Source of the DNA: Verrucomicrobiota bacterium
GTDB lineage: Bacteria; Verrucomicrobiota; Verrucomicrobiia; Chthoniobacterales; JAFAMB01
Reading direction: 5' to 3'
NCBI GenBank assembly: GCA_019242435.1
Contig: JAFAVN010000319.1
Span: forward strand, 1 to 9,611
Length of the DNA: 9,611 bases
Shown here piece after piece: positions 6,159 to 9,611 of the stretch. Made by a program: the position numbers and the translations under genes. The notes beneath the pieces are model-generated. The model was not told the origin of the DNA. It did no database searches and was given only the letters and a program-made list of their open reading frames with translations. How positions within the stretch are numbered: position 1 is the first letter of the stretch; each line of letters begins with the position of its first letter.

Positions 6159-6928
6159 AACCACGGATGGCAACTGCCAAGAACACGATGACAAGCACCC
6201 GTAACGAGACGGTTTTAGCCGGTCTCGGGCTCTCCAAGCACTACGGTGACCTGCAGGTGCTCAGCCAGGTGGAGTTCTCTGTTGGCGTATCGGAAGCGAT
6301 TGGCGTCGTGGGGCCCAACGGCGCGGGAAAGACCACGTTGCTCAGCGTGCTGGCAGGCTCGGTCAAGCCATCCGCAGGCACCGTTATCCTCAATGGGGTG
6401 GACGTCACTTGTCTACGCCCCGAGATGCGCTGCCGCCGCGGCATAGGACGAGCCTTCCAGATCCCCCGCCCCTTCGGCGGCATGACCGTGCTGGAGAACG
6501 TTATTGTCGGGGCCGCTTACGGCGCTCGACTGCCGCACAAAGACCTATACAAACAGTGCGTTGCAGTACTCGAACTCTGCGGACTAATCGACCTTGCCAA
6601 CCGCCGTGCGGAAAGCCTGGGCCTACTGCACCGTAAGCGCCTCGAACTCGCCCGCTCGCTTGCGACAGACCCGCGCGTTCTTCTGCTCGACGAGATCGGC
6701 GGTGGCCTCACCGACGCCGAAGCCGCGGAACTCGTCAGCACTGTCAAACAAGTACGGCACCTAGGCGTCAGTATCGTCTGGATCGAACACGTCGTGCACA
6801 TACTCCTGCAGGTCGTCGATCGGCTCATTTGCATGGACGCCGGAAGGGTTATTGCCGAAGGTGAACCAGGGGAGGTCTTGCGGGACGCCGCGGTCGCCGA
6901 CGCCTATCTGGGAAAGTCGAGAACATGA
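6155..6928 (+). CDS. LivG-type ABC transporter ATPase
   Basis: Cytoplasmic ATPase subunit, first of two, that powers import. The product has 257 residues. Motifs in order are Walker A GPNGAGKTT (53-61), Q-loop Gln102 in RAFQIPRPF, Walker B VLLLDE (175-180) and switch His212 in IEH. The ABC signature is not LSGGQ but SLGLLHRKRLELAR (154-167). Replacement of the signature resembles a subset of LivG proteins in aromatic-acid importers that read LxLGxxKRLELARAL, so it is probably functional. The long run between Q-loop and signature and the closing AYLG (250-253) are LivG-like. The ATG at 6155 forms an ATGA overlap with the preceding stop, matching the other junctions; ATGs at 6167 and 6188 are alternatives because the domain proper begins near residue 20. 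Confidence 0.9.
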   Translation: MKPRMATAKNTMTSTRNETVLAGLGLSKHYGDLQVLSQVEFSVGVSEAIGVVGPNGAGKTTLLSVLAGSVKPSAGTVILNGVDVTCLRPEMRCRRGIGRAFQIPRPFGGMTVLENVIVGAAYGARLPHKDLYKQCVAVLELCGLIDLANRRAESLGLLHRKRLELARSLATDPRVLLLDEIGGGLTDAEAAELVSTVKQVRHLGVSIVWIEHVVHILLQVVDRLICMDAGRVIAEGEPGEVLRDAAVADAYLGKSRT

Positions 6929-7680
6929 ACCCCTTGCTCCAAGTCGACAATCTTGTCGCATGCTACGGCCTTTTGCAGGCAGTCCGCAGGGTTTCGCTCT
7001 CGGTAGCCGAAGGCGAAGTATTGGCCCTCGTCGGTGCCAATGGCGCCGGAAAATCCACGCTCTTGCGAACCATCGCCGGTGTGCATCCGGTCACCGATGG
7101 CACCATCCATTTCGATGGGACCAACATTACTCGTGTCCCATCACATCACCGGGTTGCCGCCGGCCTCGCCTTGGTCCCCGAGGGACGAAAACTGTTCCCC
7201 GAGATGACCGTTGAGGAGAACCTCCTCGTCGCCGCAAGGCGTGCCCGACCAGGCCCCTGGACCGTCGACACGGTACTAACCGCTTTCCCAATGCTGAGGC
7301 CGTTGCTTGGCAAACCTGCCGCCGTCCTCTCCGGCGGCGAGCAGCAGACCGCAGCCATCGCTCGCGCGCTAATGACAAATCCCCGAGTTCTCCTCCTTGA
7401 CGAGGTGTCCCTAGGTCTGGCGCCAGTCGCCGTCAAGTCTGTGTACGAGTCGCTGCACAAACTCATCCGTGATGGCGCTACCCTCGTGATCGTCGAACAG
7501 GACTTGCAGCGCGCGCTTTCGGTGGCGGATCGCGTCGTATGCATGCTTGAGGGTCGGGTCGTGTTGCAGTCGGTAACCCAGGCCGTAACCCGCGAACAAG
7601 TTACGGAGGCATTCTTCGGCCTCTCCCGCGTCAGCACTTCGTCCGCAAAGACGGAGCCTTCCCTCGGGCAGCAAACTTGA
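6925..7680 (+). CDS. LivF-type ABC transporter ATPase
   Basis: Second ATPase subunit of the importer, expected to pair with the LivG-type protein. The product has 251 residues. It shows Walker A GANGAGKST (37-45), the LivF hallmark VPEGRKLFPEMTVEENL (84-100), signature LSGGEQQ (135-141), Walker B VLLLDEVSLGLAP (155-167) and VEQD (190-193), in which Gln replaces the switch His as is usual for LivF. All the catalytic motifs are complete, in contrast to the odd signature of its partner. About 15 residues at the C-terminus (STSSAKTEPSLGQQT) extend past the typical end and look disordered. Its ATG overlaps the previous stop (ATGA, 6925-6928). Confidence 0.93.
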   Translation: MNPLLQVDNLVACYGLLQAVRRVSLSVAEGEVLALVGANGAGKSTLLRTIAGVHPVTDGTIHFDGTNITRVPSHHRVAAGLALVPEGRKLFPEMTVEENLLVAARRARPGPWTVDTVLTAFPMLRPLLGKPAAVLSGGEQQTAAIARALMTNPRVLLLDEVSLGLAPVAVKSVYESLHKLIRDGATLVIVEQDLQRALSVADRVVCMLEGRVVLQSVTQAVTREQVTEAFFGLSRVSTSSAKTEPSLGQQT

Positions 7681-8555
7681 ACTGGATCAATGCCATCGTC
7701 CAAGGCGTCTTTCTCGGCGGCCTCTATGCCCTCTTCGCCTGCGGATTGTCGTTGATATTCGGCGTAATGCGCATCATCAATCTGGCCCACGGCGACTTGG
7801 CGGTTGCCGGCGCCTTCGGGGTCTGGGTTGTCGCCACCCGGGCGCACCTGTCACCGTTCATCGCGCTGCTTCCGGTACTGCCGGTGATGCTGCTGCTCGG
7901 CTTCACCCTGCACCGCACAGTGCTCGCTCGCAGCTTGCGTTCTGGCCCGCTCACCCCGCTGTTGACCACTTTCGGCCTGGCCATCGTCATCCAGAACGCT
8001 CTGCTGCAGGTCTTCTCACCAGACGTACATTCCCTCGGCTCCCTGACCGGCTCAGTCTCTACCGGCAGCTGGCGGCTGACTTCCCAACTCTCTGTGCCGT
8101 ACCTCGGGGTGCTTATTCTCGCTGTCGCCATCATAGTCCTTGGCACCCTGCAGTTCACCCTGCAACACACTGCATTCGGCCGGGAGATGAGGGCAACCGC
8201 TCAAGATCCGGAGACCGCGGGCCTTGTCGGCGTGCCGGCTTCGCTGGTGTACGCGCGTGCGACGGCGATTGCGGTCGCGACTGCCGCTCTTGCTGGCACT
8301 TTTCTGGCGATCCACTCGACTTTCGACCCCTCCAGCGGACCCACCCAGCTCATATTCGCGTTTGAGGCAGTCGTCATCGGCGGTCTAGGTTCAATTTGGG
8401 GAACGCTGTTCGGCGGCATCGTGCTGGGAATAGCACAAACCATCGGCGCAACCGTCGACCCTCAATACTCGATCTTGGCCGGCCACCTCGTATTTCTAGT
8501 CGTTCTTGCCAGCCCTCGCGGCCGGTTCATGGCCGCTCGGAGCGCCACCCCATGA
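7677..8555 (+). CDS. LivH-type ABC transporter permease
   Basis: Inner-membrane permease of the importer. The product has 292 residues, the usual LivH length, mostly hydrophobic with about eight membrane segments. Family landmarks are GLYALFACGLSLIFGVMRIINLAHGD (15-40), the cytoplasmic coupling loop FGREMRATAQDPETAGLVGV (168-187), and EAVVIGGLGSIWGTLFGGIVLGIAQ (230-254). Translation begins at a TTG (7677-7679) that overlaps the TGA of the preceding gene as TTGA. No ATG or GTG nearby would keep the N-terminal MNWINAIVQGVFLGGLYAL region, so TTG is well supported. This is the only non-ATG start I assign here. A rare start codon in a 4-base overlap suggests translation depends on termination at the upstream gene. 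Confidence 0.92.
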   Translation: MNWINAIVQGVFLGGLYALFACGLSLIFGVMRIINLAHGDLAVAGAFGVWVVATRAHLSPFIALLPVLPVMLLLGFTLHRTVLARSLRSGPLTPLLTTFGLAIVIQNALLQVFSPDVHSLGSLTGSVSTGSWRLTSQLSVPYLGVLILAVAIIVLGTLQFTLQHTAFGREMRATAQDPETAGLVGVPASLVYARATAIAVATAALAGTFLAIHSTFDPSSGPTQLIFAFEAVVIGGLGSIWGTLFGGIVLGIAQTIGATVDPQYSILAGHLVFLVVLASPRGRFMAARSATP

Positions 8556-9595
8556 CCAAGGCCATCGGCCCCGAAACTTCCCCCAAATGGATCGTTCTGC
8601 GATCCAGCCCCGCGTCACGAATTGGTTCGTATGCCCTGATACTCACTGGGCTGGCCTTGTTCGGAGTCCCTCAATGCTTCGGCACTAACGTCGTTCAGCA
8701 ACTGACCAGCCTCTATATTTTCCTTATCCTGGCTATGATGTGGAACGCGCTGGCCGGCTACGCCGGCTTAGTCTCGATCGGTCAGCAGGCCTTCATCGGT
8801 TTCGGCGCCTACGGCACGATCTTTTTTACGCAGCAGGATATCCACCCCTACCTCGCCATGATTCTTGCTGCCGTTGCCTCGGCAGCGCTCGCCGCTATCC
8901 TGTCGCCCCTCGTGCTTCGATTGCGGGGCGGCCAGTTTGCAGTCGGCACCTGGGTAGTCGCGGAAACGATCGCGCTCCTGGTCGCCATGGACCAGGGACT
9001 AGGCGGTGGTACCGGCATTTCGTTGCGCGGCCTCAATATTTACGCGCACGACGTCCGCGCTGCCCTTACTTATTGGTTGACGCTCGGCTTTACCTTCCTT
9101 CTTTTCCTTCTTCTCTTCTGGTTGCTTCGCCATCGAACCGGAGCTGCGCTCCAAGCCATCCGTGACGATGAAGAGGCCGCAGCTTCACTCGGCGTCCGGA
9201 TCTGGCCGCTGAAGTTTGTACTTTTCGTACTCGCCGGTTTTGGTTGCGGGGCAGCCGGGGCGCTGACTCTGGCCAACACACTGTTCATCCAGCCGAAGTC
9301 CATTTTCGGGGTGCAGTGGTCGGCGTACCTGGTTTTCATGGTGTTGGTCGGTGGCCTCGGCACGTTTGAAGGGCCAATCATCGGAGCAATCCTGTTCTTC
9401 GTTATCCAATACGAGTTCGCCGATTTAGGCGCCTGGTACCTGATCGGCCTCGGTCTGATCGCTATCGCCTTTGCACTCTTCCTCCCCCGCGGCCTGTGGG
9501 GCCTGATCAACAACAGGCTACACATCCGCTTGTTGCCCGTCGGATACCATTTGCTACGCCAAGCCCACAAAATAGAGAAGGGACAGGTCGAATAG
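8552..9595 (+). CDS. LivM-type ABC transporter permease
   Basis: Second inner-membrane permease, partner of the LivH-type protein. From the ATG at 8552 the product has 347 residues. Landmarks are MMWNALAGYAGLVSIGQQAFIGFGAY (62-87), FAVGTWVVAETIALLVAMDQGLGGGTGI (129-156), the coupling loop GAALQAIRDDEEAAASLGV (197-215), and VLVGGLGTFEGPIIGAILF (264-282). These are typical LivM blocks in the right order. The frame stays open to 8396, but that extension overlaps livH and is not hydrophobic. The ATG at 8552 gives an ATGA overlap and has GGAG (8539-8542) nine bases upstream, so it is preferred. The last 25 or so residues are basic and likely cytoplasmic. Confidence 0.93.
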   Translation: MTKAIGPETSPKWIVLRSSPASRIGSYALILTGLALFGVPQCFGTNVVQQLTSLYIFLILAMMWNALAGYAGLVSIGQQAFIGFGAYGTIFFTQQDIHPYLAMILAAVASAALAAILSPLVLRLRGGQFAVGTWVVAETIALLVAMDQGLGGGTGISLRGLNIYAHDVRAALTYWLTLGFTFLLFLLLFWLLRHRTGAALQAIRDDEEAAASLGVRIWPLKFVLFVLAGFGCGAAGALTLANTLFIQPKSIFGVQWSAYLVFMVLVGGLGTFEGPIIGAILFFVIQYEFADLGAWYLIGLGLIAIAFALFLPRGLWGLINNRLHIRLLPVGYHLLRQAHKIEKGQVE

Positions 9596-9603
9596 AAGGC
9601 CCA

Positions 9604-9611
9604 ATGCGCAT
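9604..9611 (+). CDS. Possible start of a further gene in the transporter operon (runs off right edge)
   Basis: After the livM stop, AGAAGG (9594-9599) resembles a Shine-Dalgarno and is followed four bases later by ATG at 9604. Only eight bases of the possible coding region are in the window, so neither product nor reality of the gene can be judged. The spacing is somewhat short. If real, the gene would extend the plus-strand operon. Confidence 0.25.

Noticed and set aside
7146..7847. 233-codon minus-strand open frame
   Set aside because: It is antisense to livF and livH, both with complete family motifs; long antisense frames are expected with GC-biased codons.
8396..8551. Upstream extension of livM by 52 codons
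   Set aside because: It lies inside livH in another frame and is not hydrophobic; the ATG at 8552 has a Shine-Dalgarno and the ATGA overlap.

Overview
The window is a bacterial aromatic-catabolism locus made of two divergent, tightly packed operons. On the minus strand, reading from about 4546 down to the left edge, the order is pcaH-pcaG-pcaB-pcaD-pcaC-pobA. These genes encode the protocatechuate branch of the beta-ketoadipate pathway plus 4-hydroxybenzoate 3-monooxygenase, which makes protocatechuate. pobA runs off the left edge, so only its first 208 codons are present. On the plus strand, from 4851 to 9595, there is a complete five-gene ABC importer of the LivKGFHM (branched-chain amino acid type) architecture: a Tat-type substrate-binding protein, two ATPases and two permeases.

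The enzymes form a consistent chemical sequence. PobA converts 4-hydroxybenzoate to protocatechuate. PcaHG opens the ring to 3-carboxy-cis,cis-muconate. PcaB lactonises this to 4-carboxymuconolactone, PcaC decarboxylates it to 3-oxoadipate enol-lactone, and PcaD hydrolyses that to 3-oxoadipate. The last steps (pcaIJ, pcaF) are not in the window. Neither is a regulator or an MFS carrier such as PcaK. The simplest inference is that the ABC importer brings in 4-hydroxybenzoate, protocatechuate or a related aromatic acid, although its sequence alone does not give the substrate.

The 304-bp gap between the operons (4547-4850) is the most informative non-coding stretch. It holds two copies of an 18-bp element, GATGYTCGYTTAACGAAC (16 of 18 positions identical), one on each strand. 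Each copy lies 58-73 bases upstream of, and points towards, its own operon. The plus-strand copy contains a perfect 17-bp palindrome. The half-site GTTCG recalls operators of IclR-family regulators of pca/pob genes (PcaR/PcaU/PobR type). This suggests that one regulator controls both catabolism and uptake.

Translational coupling is strong. All four junctions in the transporter operon are 4-base overlaps (ATGA, ATGA, TTGA, ATGA). pcaH/pcaG also overlap by ATGA, and pcaD/pcaC by TAATG. Clear Shine-Dalgarno sequences are rare. By hand-sampling, G+C is about 50-60% in the minus-strand operon and around 60% or more in the transporter operon. The organism is a Gram-negative-type soil or plant-associated bacterium in style (proteobacterial or acidobacterial), but I cannot place it further. 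No RNA genes, insertion sequences, CRISPR arrays or phage genes were seen, and I found no wholly new system: the enzymes are recognisable family members, and the interest lies in their arrangement and shared control.
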